Shown in pieces: positions 37,533 to 46,814 of a DNA stretch of 64,000 bases. The DNA is taken from contig NZ_PQGD01000011.1 in assembly GCF_002915575.1 (NCBI RefSeq), forward strand, positions 124,001 through 188,000, in the 5' to 3' direction. Both the position numbers and the translations under genes were made by a program. The DNA comes from Superficieibacter electus. Its GTDB lineage: Bacteria; Pseudomonadota; Gammaproteobacteria; Enterobacterales; Enterobacteriaceae. Within the stretch, counting starts at the first letter, position 1; each line of letters opens with the position of its first letter. The notes under the pieces were generated by a model. It was not told where the DNA came from. It worked only from the letters and a program-made list of their open reading frames with translations, and did not search any database.

Positions 37533-38623
37533 GTAATACCAGCGCAGTGAATATTTTACGTCGGCATGCTGAAGAACAGTTTGCGCAGGAGCTGGCCGAA
37601 TTACAGAAAGTGGACAACCGCCCGCGCCCCGAAAACTGGGTTATCTCCCCGTGGGCCGTGGCAACCTATCTGCTGGGTGGGCGGCTGGATAATGGTTTTG
37701 AGGTGACGGCAAAATATATTGGTAACCGCAGGATCATCGAAACGGCGGTCGCTACGCTGGCAACCGATCGCGCGCTGCTGCTGTATGGCGTACCCGGTAC
37801 GGCGAAATCCTGGGTATCCGAGCATTTAGCCGCAGCGATTAGCGGTGACTCCACGCTGATCATTCAGGGCACGGCAGGCACCAGCGAAGAGCAAATGCGC
37901 TACGGCTGGAACTATGCTGAGTTGCTCTCTAAAGGGCCGTCCCGCGCCGCGCTGGTGGAAAGTCCCCTGATGCGCGCGATGGCGCAGGGCCAGATTGCCC
38001 GCGTAGAGGAGTTAACCCGTATCCCGGCGGATGTGCAGGATACGCTGATCACCATCCTGTCAGAAAAAATGCTGCCGGTGCCGGAACTGAATGATGAGGT
38101 CCAGGCGGTACGCGGCTTTAATGTCATCGCCACCGCCAACAACCGTGATAAGGGCGTGAATGAACTCTCTTCTGCCCTGAAACGCCGCTTTAATACCGTC
38201 GTGTTGCCGGTGCCAGCCAGTGAAGATGAGGAAGTCAATATTGTCTCCCGCCGGGTTGCCGAACTTGGGCAGGCGCTGCAACTCCCTGCCGAGCCGCCTG
38301 CATTGAAAGAAGTACGCCGTGTGGTGCAAATTTTCCGTGAACTGCGTAACGGGCAAACGGAAGACGGCAAGATGAAAATTAAATCACCTACCAGCACGCT
38401 GAGTACCGCCGAAGCCATCTCGGTGATCAATAACGGTATGGCGTTGGCCGCGCATTTTGGCGACGGCGTACTCCACAGCCGCGATATTGCTGCCAGCCTG
38501 GTGGGTGCGGTGATTAAAGATCCGGTGCAGGATGACGTGGTGTGGCGCGAGTATCTGGAGACTATCGTTAAAGAGCGGAGCGACTGGAAAGATCTCTATC
38601 GCGCCTGTCGTGATATCGATTAA
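37529..38623 (+). CDS. MoxR-type AAA+ ATPase (module 2, YehL-like)
   Basis: 364 residues. Walker A is GVPGTAKS (87-94) and sensor 1 is NVIATANNRDKGVN; the arginine-finger region is LKRRFNTV. The Walker B position reads QIARVEELTRIP, with Glu-Glu where most AAA+ proteins have Asp-Glu. Length and sequence resemble E. coli YehL. It should form the ATP-driven ring that acts with the VWA protein encoded at 40952. It overlaps the DUF5691 gene by four bases and is followed after 19 bp by the DUF5682 gene. Confidence 0.9.
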   Translation: MSNTSAVNILRRHAEEQFAQELAELQKVDNRPRPENWVISPWAVATYLLGGRLDNGFEVTAKYIGNRRIIETAVATLATDRALLLYGVPGTAKSWVSEHLAAAISGDSTLIIQGTAGTSEEQMRYGWNYAELLSKGPSRAALVESPLMRAMAQGQIARVEELTRIPADVQDTLITILSEKMLPVPELNDEVQAVRGFNVIATANNRDKGVNELSSALKRRFNTVVLPVPASEDEEVNIVSRRVAELGQALQLPAEPPALKEVRRVVQIFRELRNGQTEDGKMKIKSPTSTLSTAEAISVINNGMALAAHFGDGVLHSRDIAASLVGAVIKDPVQDDVVWREYLETIVKERSDWKDLYRACRDID

Positions 38624-38642
38624 TAAGCGGGTATGAGCTGAT

Positions 38643-40967
38643 ATGTCCGATCACACTGTTCATCTGTTCGGTATTCGCCATCACGGCCCTGGCTGTGCGC
38701 GAAGCCTGTTGACGGCGCTGGAAGCGTTACAGCCCGACTGCCTGCTGGTTGAAGGCCCGCCCGACGGCGAGGCGATGCTGCCGCTGATCCCGCATGAAAA
38801 CATGCAGCCTCCGGTGGCACTGCTTATCTATGCACCTGAGCAGTCACAACGCGCCGTGTTCTATCCTTTTGCCCACTTCTCGCCCGAGTGGCAGGCGCTA
38901 CGTTACGGGCTGGAGCGTCAAATCGCCGTGCGGTTTATGGACCTGCCCATCGCCCATCAGTTTGCACTTGAGCAGGCGCAGGAAAACGAAACGTCGGAGA
39001 CGCTGGCGCAAGAAGCACACGAGGAAACGGCTCCCTCCGTTGCACCCGCAGAAGAGATGGAAGAAGAGGCCAGCCACTTTTATGGCGATCCTCTCGACTG
39101 GCTCGGCCGCGCCGCCGGTTATCAGGACGGCGAAAGCTGGTGGAATCACATGGTCGAAGAGCGCGCAGACGATCTAACGCTTTTTGATGCCATTCGTGAG
39201 GCGATGACCGCCCTGCGTCAGGACTCACCGGTCGCCGAGCGCAGCGCAGCAGAGCAGCACCGGGAAGCACTGCGCGAAGCCTGGATGCGCAAAGTTATTC
39301 GTCAGGCGCAGAAAGAGGGATTCTCACGTATTGCCGTCGTCTGTGGAGCATGGCACGTTCCGGCGCTGGAGAACGCTCCCCCGTTAAAAACGGATAATGC
39401 ACTGCTGAAAGGGCTGCCCAAAATGAAGGTCGAGGCGACCTGGACGCCGTGGAGCAATCAGGCGCTGAGCCGGGCCAGTGGCTATGGTGCAGGTATCCAT
39501 GCGCCAGCGTGGTATGGGTATTTGTGGCAAAATCAGCAGCCTGCAATGCGCAGTATCGGCTGGCTGGCCCGTGCGGCCGCCCTGTTTCGCGAGGCGGATA
39601 TTGACTGCTCCAGCGCCCATATCATTGAAGCCGCACGGCTGGCCGAAGCGCTGGCGGCAATGCGTGAACGGCCTCAGCCCGGGCTTGACGAGTTGTGCGA
39701 AGCGTTGCAGACCGTGGTCTGTATGGGTGAAAGTGCTCCGCTGGAATTGATCCGCTCCCGCCTCATTATTGGCGACGGCATTGGCTGCATCCCGGATGAA
39801 ACGCCAGCCGTCCCCCTTCAGCGCGACCTCATGCAATTGCAAAAATCGTTGCGTCTTAAACCAGAAGCCAGCCAGAAAACGCTGGATCTGGACTTACGTA
39901 AACCGAACGATCTGGCGCGTAGTCATTTGCTCCACCGTCTGACACTGCTGGGCATTGTCTGGGGGCAGCGGCAAAAAGAAGGGTACAGCGCAAAAGGTAC
40001 CTTCCATGAAATCTGGTCATTATGTTGGGAACCCAGGCTGGCGATGGACATTATTACCGCCAGCCGCTGGGGAAATACCCTCCTTGAGGCCAGTACGGCG
40101 AAAAGCCTCGATCTCGCCCGCCAGACCACGCATTTACCGGCGCTGGCATCGCTGATTAATACGGTGCTGCTCGCTGACCTGAGCGAGGCAATCACGCCGG
40201 TAGCACGGGCGCTTGAATCGCTAGCTGCGACCAGCGGAGATACCGCGCATCTGCTGGAAACCCTGACGCCGCTGGTAGCAATTGTGCGTTATGGCAACGT
40301 GCGTCAGACCGACAGCAGCATGGTCAACGCGGTGCTGGCAAGCCTGGCTCCGCGTGCTGCTATTGGTTTACCGGCAGCCTGCTCGTCACTGAACGATGAA
40401 AGCGCAGCCGCCATGAAGCCGCGTATTACCGACGCACACAGTGCGCTGGCCTTGCTGGAAGAGGAGTCGCTACTGGGCGAGTGGTATCAGGCGCTGGGTC
40501 GGTTAACCCGGGGCGAGGGTCCGCATCCACTGCTTCAGGGGCTGGCAACACGTTTGCTGTTTGATGCCGGGCAAGGTTCGCTGGAGGATACCGCAACCCT
40601 GATGAGCCGGGCGCTCTCGTCTGCGGTGCCACCAGCAAACGCAGCAGCCTGGGCAGAGGGTTTCCTCAATGACAGTGCCATGCTGCTTCTGCATGACGAC
40701 ACGTTATGGCAGGTGCTGGATGACTGGCTGGCCGGGCTGACTGCTGACCATTTTCGCACCATTCTGCCGATGATGCGTCGTACGTTCGGCCAGTTTACCT
40801 CACCCCAGCGTCAGCAACTGGGCGAACGCGCCAGCCAGCAGCATAACGCCACCTCCGCCATCGCCAGTAGCGAGGCTGAGTGGGATGTACAGCGTGCGGC
40901 GCGTACAGTTCCTTTATTACGTCGAATTCTCGCCCTTCCTCCGGAGGCACCATGCAAAACACAATAA
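38643..40967 (+). CDS. DUF5682-family protein (YehM-like)
   Basis: 774 residues (E. coli YehM 759). The N-terminus HLFGIRHHGPGCARSLLTAL with LLVEGPPDGEAML resembles TraB/ChaN-type folds that carry a conserved His-His and Glu, and CGAWHVPALE appears near residue 237. An acidic stretch (AEEMEEEA, ~137-144) separates it from a long helical C-terminus. The family is found with MoxR and VWA genes; its activity is unknown, though the N-terminal motifs suggest an enzyme. It overlaps the VWA gene by 16 bp. Confidence 0.82.
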   Translation: MSDHTVHLFGIRHHGPGCARSLLTALEALQPDCLLVEGPPDGEAMLPLIPHENMQPPVALLIYAPEQSQRAVFYPFAHFSPEWQALRYGLERQIAVRFMDLPIAHQFALEQAQENETSETLAQEAHEETAPSVAPAEEMEEEASHFYGDPLDWLGRAAGYQDGESWWNHMVEERADDLTLFDAIREAMTALRQDSPVAERSAAEQHREALREAWMRKVIRQAQKEGFSRIAVVCGAWHVPALENAPPLKTDNALLKGLPKMKVEATWTPWSNQALSRASGYGAGIHAPAWYGYLWQNQQPAMRSIGWLARAAALFREADIDCSSAHIIEAARLAEALAAMRERPQPGLDELCEALQTVVCMGESAPLELIRSRLIIGDGIGCIPDETPAVPLQRDLMQLQKSLRLKPEASQKTLDLDLRKPNDLARSHLLHRLTLLGIVWGQRQKEGYSAKGTFHEIWSLCWEPRLAMDIITASRWGNTLLEASTAKSLDLARQTTHLPALASLINTVLLADLSEAITPVARALESLAATSGDTAHLLETLTPLVAIVRYGNVRQTDSSMVNAVLASLAPRAAIGLPAACSSLNDESAAAMKPRITDAHSALALLEEESLLGEWYQALGRLTRGEGPHPLLQGLATRLLFDAGQGSLEDTATLMSRALSSAVPPANAAAWAEGFLNDSAMLLLHDDTLWQVLDDWLAGLTADHFRTILPMMRRTFGQFTSPQRQQLGERASQQHNATSAIASSEAEWDVQRAARTVPLLRRILALPPEAPCKTQ

Positions 40968-42130
40968 ACCACGACAGGGATGAAAACGAACGCCTGCGGC
41001 GCTGGCGGCTGGTGCTCGGTAACGATGCCAATAACGCCTGTGGCGTCACGCTAACCGAGCAGGAAAGCGAGATGGATTTAGCCCTCGCCGCCCTGTACCA
41101 ACCGGATGGCAAAAACGGTCTGCGCGGAGGCAATGAGGCATCGTCGCCAAAAGTGGCGCGCTGGCTGGGCGATATTCGTAAGTATTTCCCCGCTTCGGTT
41201 GTCCAGTTGATGCAGAAAGACGCCTTCGAACGTCTCAATCTGCACCGGATGCTGCTGGAGCCTGAAATGCTCGCCAACGTACAGCCGGATGTACATCTGG
41301 TCTCGACGTTAATGTCGCTTCGCGGGGTGATCCCCACCAAAACGAAAGAGACGGCCCGGCTGGTGGTGCATAAAGTTGTCGATGAGCTGATGAAAAAGCT
41401 CGAAGAACCGATGCGCAGCGCGGTCAGCGGCGCACTCAACCGCGCCGTGCGTAATCGCCGTCCGCGCCATGCAGAGATTGACTGGCAGCGCACAATCCGC
41501 GCTAACCTGCGCCACTGGCAGCAGGACTACCAGACTATTGTTCCCGAAACGCTGATCGGCTATGGGCGCAAGTCTCAGCGTACGCAAAAAGAAATCATTC
41601 TGTGCATCGACCAGAGCGGCTCTATGGCTTCCTCCATCGTCTATTCCAGCATTTTTGGCGCGGTGATGGCCTCATTGCCTGCGGTCAAAACCCACCTGGT
41701 GGTCTTCGATACCGCCGTGGTTGATATGACTGAACAGCTTGACGATCCGGTGGAGTTACTGTTTGGCGTACAGCTGGGCGGCGGCACGGATATCAACCGC
41801 GCGGTGGGTTACTGTCAGTCGCTGGTGCGCGATCCGCAAAACACGATTCTGGTGCTGATCTCCGATTTGTATGAAGGTGGCGTGGAACGTAACCTGCTTC
41901 AGCGTGCCAGTGAACTGGTGCAGTCCGGTGTACAAACTATCGCCCTGCTGGCGCTCAGCAATGAGGGTGCGCCTTTTTATGATAAGGCGCTGGCGGCTAA
42001 GCTGGCGGGGCTGGGTGTGCCCTCCTTTGCCTGTACCCCGGATCACTTCCCCGGCATGATGGCAGCGGCAATTCGCAAGGAAGACATCAACTTATGGGCG
42101 GCGCAGCAGGGCATGATTGCCACCCGATAA
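40952..42130 (+). CDS. VWA-domain protein (YehP-like)
   Basis: 392 residues (E. coli YehP 378). The C-terminal VWA domain has a complete metal-ion-dependent adhesion site: CIDQSGSMASS, QLGGGTDINRA and LVLISDLYEGG. The N-terminal half is helical and probably contacts the MoxR ATPase. The start at 40952 is marked by GGAGG seven bases upstream. It is the last gene of module 2; 97 bp separate it from ygjR. In MoxR systems the VWA protein usually connects the ATPase to the target. Confidence 0.9.
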   Translation: MQNTINHDRDENERLRRWRLVLGNDANNACGVTLTEQESEMDLALAALYQPDGKNGLRGGNEASSPKVARWLGDIRKYFPASVVQLMQKDAFERLNLHRMLLEPEMLANVQPDVHLVSTLMSLRGVIPTKTKETARLVVHKVVDELMKKLEEPMRSAVSGALNRAVRNRRPRHAEIDWQRTIRANLRHWQQDYQTIVPETLIGYGRKSQRTQKEIILCIDQSGSMASSIVYSSIFGAVMASLPAVKTHLVVFDTAVVDMTEQLDDPVELLFGVQLGGGTDINRAVGYCQSLVRDPQNTILVLISDLYEGGVERNLLQRASELVQSGVQTIALLALSNEGAPFYDKALAAKLAGLGVPSFACTPDHFPGMMAAAIRKEDINLWAAQQGMIATR

Positions 42131-42227
42131 TCTGAAAATTGTCCGCACGTGAGGGCTACGCAACTTTTTCAGCGCCGCCAGTATGCTACTCTGCACGCTG
42201 ACGCTTTGGCTAAAGGACCTACGATTT

Positions 42228-43226
42228 ATGATACGTTTCGCAGTCATTGGCACAAACTGGATCACCCGTCAGTTTGTCGATGCCGCCCATGAAACCGGTA
42301 AATTTACGTTAACCGCCGTTTATTCGCGCCGTCTGGAGCAGGCGCAGCACTTCGCCAGTGATTATCCGGTAGAACATTTGTTTACCTCGCTGGAAGAAAT
42401 GGCTAACAGCGACGCCTTTGATGCGGTGTATATTGCCAGCCCAAACTCCCTGCACTTCCCGCAAACGCGACTGTTTCTCAGCCATAAAAAACATGTGATT
42501 TGTGAAAAACCGCTGGCGTCTAACCTGCGGGAAGTCGAAGAAGCGATTGCCGTGGCGCGGGAAAATCAGGTGGTGCTGTTTGAAGCGTTTAAGACCGCCA
42601 GCCTGCCTAATTTCCTGCTGCTGCAACAGTCGCTGCCCAAAGTGGGCAAAATCCGTAAGGCATTTATTAATTACTGTCAGTATTCCTCCCGCTATCAGCG
42701 CTATCTGGACGGCGAAAATCCAAACACCTTTAATCCGGCGTTTTCTAACGGGTCGATTATGGATATCGGCTTTTACTGTCTGGCCTCAGCGGTGGCGTTG
42801 TGGGGCGAGCCGCACAGCGTTCAGGCTTCGGCCAGCCTGCTGGCAAGCGGTGTGGATGCCCACGGCACGGTGGTGCTGAACTACGGTGACTTTGACGTGA
42901 CGCTGCACCACTCCAAGGTAAGCGATTCGGTGCTGGCGAGCGAGATTCAGGGTGAGAATGGATCGCTACTGATCGAAAAAATCTCCGAGTGTCAGAACGT
43001 GGCTTTTGTGCCGCGCGGCGGCAAAGCGCAGGATCTCACTCAGCCACAGCATATCAATACTATGCTCTACGAGGCGGAGGTTTTTGCACGGCTGGTAGAA
43101 ACCCGTGAGGTTAATCATCCGGGGCTGGCGGTAAGCCGGACCACCTCAACGTTGCAAACGGAGATCCGTCGCCAGACCGGGGTGGTATTCCCGGCGGATG
43201 ACGTGAGCACGCAGGTGAGCGCGTAA
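42228..43226 (+). CDS. ygjR: Gfo/Idh/MocA-family oxidoreductase YgjR
   Basis: 332 residues, closely matching E. coli YgjR. The N-terminal Rossmann fold starts RFAVIGTNWITRQF; the family lysine motif is CEKPLASN (~residues 92-99), and the substrate domain has FNPAFSNGSIMDIGFYCL. It is predicted to oxidise or reduce a sugar-like molecule with NAD(P). The ATG at 42228 fits the E. coli start and has AAGGAC upstream. No operon partner downstream; the alx leader follows. Confidence 0.93.
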   Translation: MIRFAVIGTNWITRQFVDAAHETGKFTLTAVYSRRLEQAQHFASDYPVEHLFTSLEEMANSDAFDAVYIASPNSLHFPQTRLFLSHKKHVICEKPLASNLREVEEAIAVARENQVVLFEAFKTASLPNFLLLQQSLPKVGKIRKAFINYCQYSSRYQRYLDGENPNTFNPAFSNGSIMDIGFYCLASAVALWGEPHSVQASASLLASGVDAHGTVVLNYGDFDVTLHHSKVSDSVLASEIQGENGSLLIEKISECQNVAFVPRGGKAQDLTQPQHINTMLYEAEVFARLVETREVNHPGLAVSRTTSTLQTEIRRQTGVVFPADDVSTQVSA

Positions 43227-43382
43227 AACTGTGTAAAAGGCAGGTTGCAGAGCATTGACCCGCTGAATGCCCTGTCATACTTTGTTACCTGCAAAGGGGA
43301 GTAACTTCATTGCCGGTGGATCGTCATTACGATACGGAAATCCGTATCCGGTCGCCGGGCAACGCGGGTTACGCTGACGTCT

Positions 43383-43564
43383 GCCGGATGGCGCTGCGCT
43401 TATCCGGCCTACAAAAAGCAGCTCTGATACGCACTGCGTACCCGGCTCTGCAATGTAGATCCGATACGCCAAATGCCATCCGGTCTACCAATCGTAGGCC
43501 CGATACGCCAAACGCCATCCGGTCTACCCCATCGTAGGCCCGATAAGCGAAGCGTCATCGGGCA
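43383..43564. repeat. Array of four REP-like palindromic units inside the alx leader
   Basis: Units at about 43383-43411, 43455-43488, 43493-43527 and 43533-43564. The second and third are near-identical (GATACGCCAAACGCCATCCG). The arms GTAGGCCCGAT and CATCCGGTCTAC alternate. Confidence 0.85.
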
Positions 43565-43633
43565 GGCAACCAGCGTGACATGACGTTGTAAGTGAGACCT
43601 TGCCGGAAGGCGAGGTCTGTGCATGAAACACGC

Positions 43634-43671
43634 AACGGCTGACGTCTTCTGACCTCAGCCGTTATTGTTTT
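43634..43671 (+). terminator. Riboswitch-linked terminator hairpin before alx
   Basis: AACGGCTGA (43634-43642) pairs with TCAGCCGTT (43655-43663), followed by ATTGTTTTT. It ends about 20 bp before the alx ATG and is the likely expression platform. Confidence 0.8.
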
Positions 43672-43691
43672 TATGCGTAAGGAGTTACTCT

Positions 43692-44660
43692 ATGAATACC
43701 GTCGGCACACCGTTGTTATGGGGCGGATTCGCAGTTGTGGTGGTGATTATGCTGGCTGTCGATCTGCTGTTGCAGGGGCGACGCGGCGCTCACACCATGT
43801 CGATGAAACAGGCCGCCGCCTGGTCTCTGGTCTGGGTCAGTCTCTCTTTGCTCTTTAACGCCGCCTTCTGGTGGTATCTTGCGACGACGCAAGGTCGCGC
43901 CGTCGCCGATCCGCAGGCGCTGGCCTTTCTCACCGGCTACCTGATTGAAAAAGCGCTGGCGGTAGATAACGTCTTCGTCTGGCTGATGCTGTTCAGCTAT
44001 TTTGCCGTGCCTGCCGCCTTACAGCGTCGCGTGCTGATCTACGGCGTGCTCGGCGCAATTATCCTGCGAACCATCATGATTTTTGCCGGTAGCTGGTTGA
44101 TAACCCAGTTTGAGTGGCTGCTGTACGTTTTCGGCGCGTTCCTGCTGTTTACCGGCGTCAAAATGGCGCTGGCGAAAGAAGGCGAAGGTGGGATCGGTGA
44201 AAAGCCGGTGGTACGCTGGCTACGCAGCCATTTGCGCATGACGGATACCATTGAGGGCGAACACTTCTTCGTGCGTAAAAACGGCCTGCTGTTTGCCACG
44301 CCGCTACTGCTGGTGCTGATCCTGGTTGAGCTGAGCGACGTGATCTTTGCGGTTGATAGCATCCCGGCGATCTTTGCGGTGACCACCGATCCCTTTATCG
44401 TCCTGACCTCGAACCTGTTTGCGATCCTCGGCCTGCGTGCAATGTACTTCCTGCTGGCGGGCGTTGCGGAACGCTTCTCCATGCTGAAATACGGGTTGTC
44501 GATTATCCTGGTATTTATCGGTATTAAGATGCTGATCGTCGATTTTTACCATATACCGATCGCCATCTCCCTGAGCGTGGTATTTGGTATTCTGGTCATT
44601 ACGCTGCTGATTAACTTTTGGGTAAATTACCAGCGCGATAGGCAACAGCAGCGGCGGTAA
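43692..44660 (+). CDS. alx: TerC-family membrane protein Alx (Mn2+ exporter)
   Basis: 322 residues (E. coli Alx 321), about nine membrane helices. TerC motifs with acidic residues in the membrane are visible: [12 protein letters not shown] (~80-91) and [16 protein letters not shown] (~212-227). Alx is induced at high pH and by Mn2+ through the upstream leader and is thought to export Mn2+. TAAGGAG precedes the ATG by seven bases. It is monocistronic. Confidence 0.95.
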   Translation: MNTVGTPLLWGGFAVVVVIMLAVDLLLQGRRGAHTMSMKQAAAWSLVWVSLSLLFNAAFWWYLATTQGRAVADPQALAFLTGYLIEKALAVDNVFVWLMLFSYFAVPAALQRRVLIYGVLGAIILRTIMIFAGSWLITQFEWLLYVFGAFLLFTGVKMALAKEGEGGIGEKPVVRWLRSHLRMTDTIEGEHFFVRKNGLLFATPLLLVLILVELSDVIFAVDSIPAIFAVTTDPFIVLTSNLFAILGLRAMYFLLAGVAERFSMLKYGLSIILVFIGIKMLIVDFYHIPIAISLSVVFGILVITLLINFWVNYQRDRQQQRR

Positions 44661-44704
44661 CCTTCCGCCACGCCTGCACACAATGTAGATTGGCGAAATC
44701 AATG

Positions 44705-44728
44705 GCCCGACGGCGGTTGGGCTTTTTT
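44705..44728 (+). terminator. Terminator after alx
   Basis: GCCCGA (44705-44710) and TTGGGC (44717-44722) form a short stem with one G-T pair, followed by six T. Confidence 0.7.
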
Positions 44729-44917
44729 GCTTAATATGTCACAATATTGTTAATTAAAAGTTATAAAACATGATCCGCTCATAAAATCCAGCATATTTCG
44801 CTTCCCGAACCTTGTTCTTTCCTTATACTCGACCAGGCAAACACTTTGTTACATCCTGAAAAATTCGTCATTAGAGCGAGCACGGGATGAGCAACAACAC
44901 AATGAAAGGATCGAAAA

Positions 44918-46162
44918 ATGACAACGCAACGTACACCGGGGCTATTGCAGCGCGTGGCCCAGGGGAGCCTGGTTAAGCAAATTTTGGTGGGCCTGATACT
45001 GGGTATCTTAGTGGCATGGATTTCAGCGCCAGCGGCGGTCGCCGCAGGATTGCTGGGCACACTGTTCGTCGGCGCACTTAAAGCCGTCGCGCCAGTGCTG
45101 GTGTTAATGCTGGTCATGGCGTCAATCGCCAATCATCAGCACGGGCAAAAAACCAATATTCGTCCGATTTTATTTCTTTATCTGCTGGGCACCTTCTCTG
45201 CCGCCCTCGCCGCCGTGGTATTCAGTTTTGCCTTCCCGTCAACGCTACACCTGGCCAGCAGCGCAAATGACATTGTGCCGCCGTCCGGTATTGTGGAGGT
45301 GTTGCGCGGCTTACTGTTAAGTATGGTCGCCAACCCGATCGACGCTCTGCTTAACGCCAATTATATCGGTATTCTGGTATGGGCCGTTGGCCTGGGTTTT
45401 GCCCTGCGCCACGGCAACGATACCACTAAAAATCTGGTTAACGATGTGTCTGACGCGGTTACCTTTATGGTAAAAATGGTTATCCGTTTCGCACCGATTG
45501 GTATTTTTGGTCTGGTTTCTTCGACGCTGGCGACCACCGGCTTTGCCGCCCTGTGGGGCTATGCGCAGCTATTGGTCGTGCTGGTTGGCTGTATGTTGCT
45601 GGTCGCGCTGGTAATTAACCCGCTGCTGGTTTTCTGGAAAATCCGCCGTAATCCATTTCCGCTGGTATTTACCTGCCTGCGTGAAAGCGGTGTTTATGCC
45701 TTCTTTACCCGCAGCTCTGCCGCAAATATTCCGGTCAACATGGCGCTATGCGAGAAGCTGAATCTGGACAGGGATACCTATTCCGTTTCCATCCCGCTGG
45801 GTGCCACCATCAACATGGCCGGTGCAGCTATCACGATCACGGTACTTACCCTGGCGGCAGTCAGTACGCTGGGGATACCGGTAGATCTGCCGACGGCGCT
45901 GCTACTAAGCGTAGTAGCCTCACTGTGTGCATGCGGCGCATCCGGCGTAGCAGGCGGTTCGCTACTGCTGATCCCACTGGCGTGCAATATGTTTGGCATC
46001 CCGAACGATATCGCGATGCAGGTCGTCGCGGTAGGCTTCATCATCGGTGTATTACAGGATTCCTGTGAGACCGCGCTGAACTCTTCTACCGATGTGCTGT
46101 TCACGGCGGCGGCGTGTCAGGCTGAAGATGAACGGCTGGCGAATAACGCTCTGCGTAACTAA
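44918..46162 (+). CDS. sstT: Na+/serine-threonine symporter
   Basis: 414 residues, identical in length to E. coli SstT and closely similar. It is a DAACS-family carrier: [20 protein letters not shown], the membrane-embedded [13 protein letters not shown] and [16 protein letters not shown]. It imports serine and threonine with Na+ across the inner membrane. It is a single gene with its own leader and a terminator hairpin after it. Confidence 0.97.
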   Translation: MTTQRTPGLLQRVAQGSLVKQILVGLILGILVAWISAPAAVAAGLLGTLFVGALKAVAPVLVLMLVMASIANHQHGQKTNIRPILFLYLLGTFSAALAAVVFSFAFPSTLHLASSANDIVPPSGIVEVLRGLLLSMVANPIDALLNANYIGILVWAVGLGFALRHGNDTTKNLVNDVSDAVTFMVKMVIRFAPIGIFGLVSSTLATTGFAALWGYAQLLVVLVGCMLLVALVINPLLVFWKIRRNPFPLVFTCLRESGVYAFFTRSSAANIPVNMALCEKLNLDRDTYSVSIPLGATINMAGAAITITVLTLAAVSTLGIPVDLPTALLLSVVASLCACGASGVAGGSLLLIPLACNMFGIPNDIAMQVVAVGFIIGVLQDSCETALNSSTDVLFTAAACQAEDERLANNALRN

Positions 46163-46169
46163 AAGTACC

Positions 46170-46200
46170 GCCTCTCCACTACCGGGTGGAGGGGCTTTCT
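46170..46200. terminator. Bidirectional terminator between sstT and ygjV
   Basis: GCCTCTCCAC (46170-46179) pairs with GTGGAGGGGC (46186-46195; one wobble), followed by TTTCT on the plus strand and TTTT on the minus strand. It overlaps the last codons of ygjV. Confidence 0.8.
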
Positions 46201-46733
46201 TGCTGTACGCTTTTTTCAATCTTAAACGGATCGATACCGCGGCGCTGCATGCGCCAGAAGCGAATAATATTCAGGCCGTTCATCACCAGAAAGCTACCCT
46301 CAATCAGCGTGCCCCCAATTGAGCCGAGCCAGAAGTTATGCGCTACCCAACAGGCGGTGGAGCACCACATGACGCAGCGAGTCGTCAGCCCTTTACAGCG
46401 AAACAATGCCCAGGTGCTGACGGTGGTACCAATAATCGGCAGCAGCTCCATCGCATGTTCCAGCCTGCTGAGGCCAAGCACCAGCGTCAGGACGATAAAA
46501 ACGCCCATCACCCATAGCCGCCGCGTTTTCATTGAGATGACGGTACGGATCGCATTAAGCTCCGCACTCATGCCCGCGGGAAATGCGCCCATCAGAAAAA
46601 AGTGCAGCCCGATTACCGCACTGTATACAGCAAGCTGAAGTTTGAAGCGCCGCTCATCGCGGTTGATAAAGGTAGTAATACCAATCAAAAAGGCGATGAC
46701 ACCAACGCCCTGGGCCAGCCAATACGTGGTCAT
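46179..46733 (-). CDS. ygjV: Inner-membrane protein YgjV (Imp-YgjV family)
   Basis: 184 residues (E. coli 183) with about five or six membrane helices. Opening YWLAQGVGVIAFLIGITTF and the later GTTVSTWALFRCKGLTTRC and GLNIIRFWRM match E. coli YgjV. Function unknown. AAGGA lies upstream of the ATG. It converges with sstT and is separated from uxaA by a hairpin. Confidence 0.93.
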   Translation of the reverse strand: MTTYWLAQGVGVIAFLIGITTFINRDERRFKLQLAVYSAVIGLHFFLMGAFPAGMSAELNAIRTVISMKTRRLWVMGVFIVLTLVLGLSRLEHAMELLPIIGTTVSTWALFRCKGLTTRCVMWCSTACWVAHNFWLGSIGGTLIEGSFLVMNGLNIIRFWRMQRRGIDPFKIEKSVQQESPSTR

Positions 46734-46762
46734 GACAAATCCTTAGCGGACAGGAGAAATAG

Positions 46763-46794
46763 AAACGGCGCTTCATTATATGAAACGCCGTTTT
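46763..46794. terminator. Terminator between uxaA and ygjV
   Basis: AAACGGCG (46763-46770) pairs with CGCCGTTT (46786-46793); on the minus strand it would end the uxaC-uxaA transcript. Confidence 0.7.
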
Positions 46795-46814
46795 AAAATG
46801 CTAACTATCAATAT

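Larger units (their letters stand above)
43291..43672 (+). ncRNA. sraF: alx leader: yybP-ykoY Mn2+/pH-responsive riboswitch (PRE, SraF region), split by repeats
   Basis: The 5' part (43291-43375) begins GCAAAGGGGAGTAACTTCAT, the conserved yybP-ykoY start, and continues through a stem-rich segment with TTGCCGGTGG and CGCCGGGCAA arms. The 3' part (about 43572-43620) has the conserved GTAAGTGAGACCTTGCC followed by a GGAA loop and the pairing GGCGAGGTC. A terminator hairpin and the alx ribosome-binding site follow. In E. coli this leader senses Mn2+ and alkaline pH and is also detected as the small RNA SraF. Here about 180 bases of REP-like palindromes lie between the two halves, making the leader roughly twice the E. 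coli length as I recall it. Confidence 0.8.
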
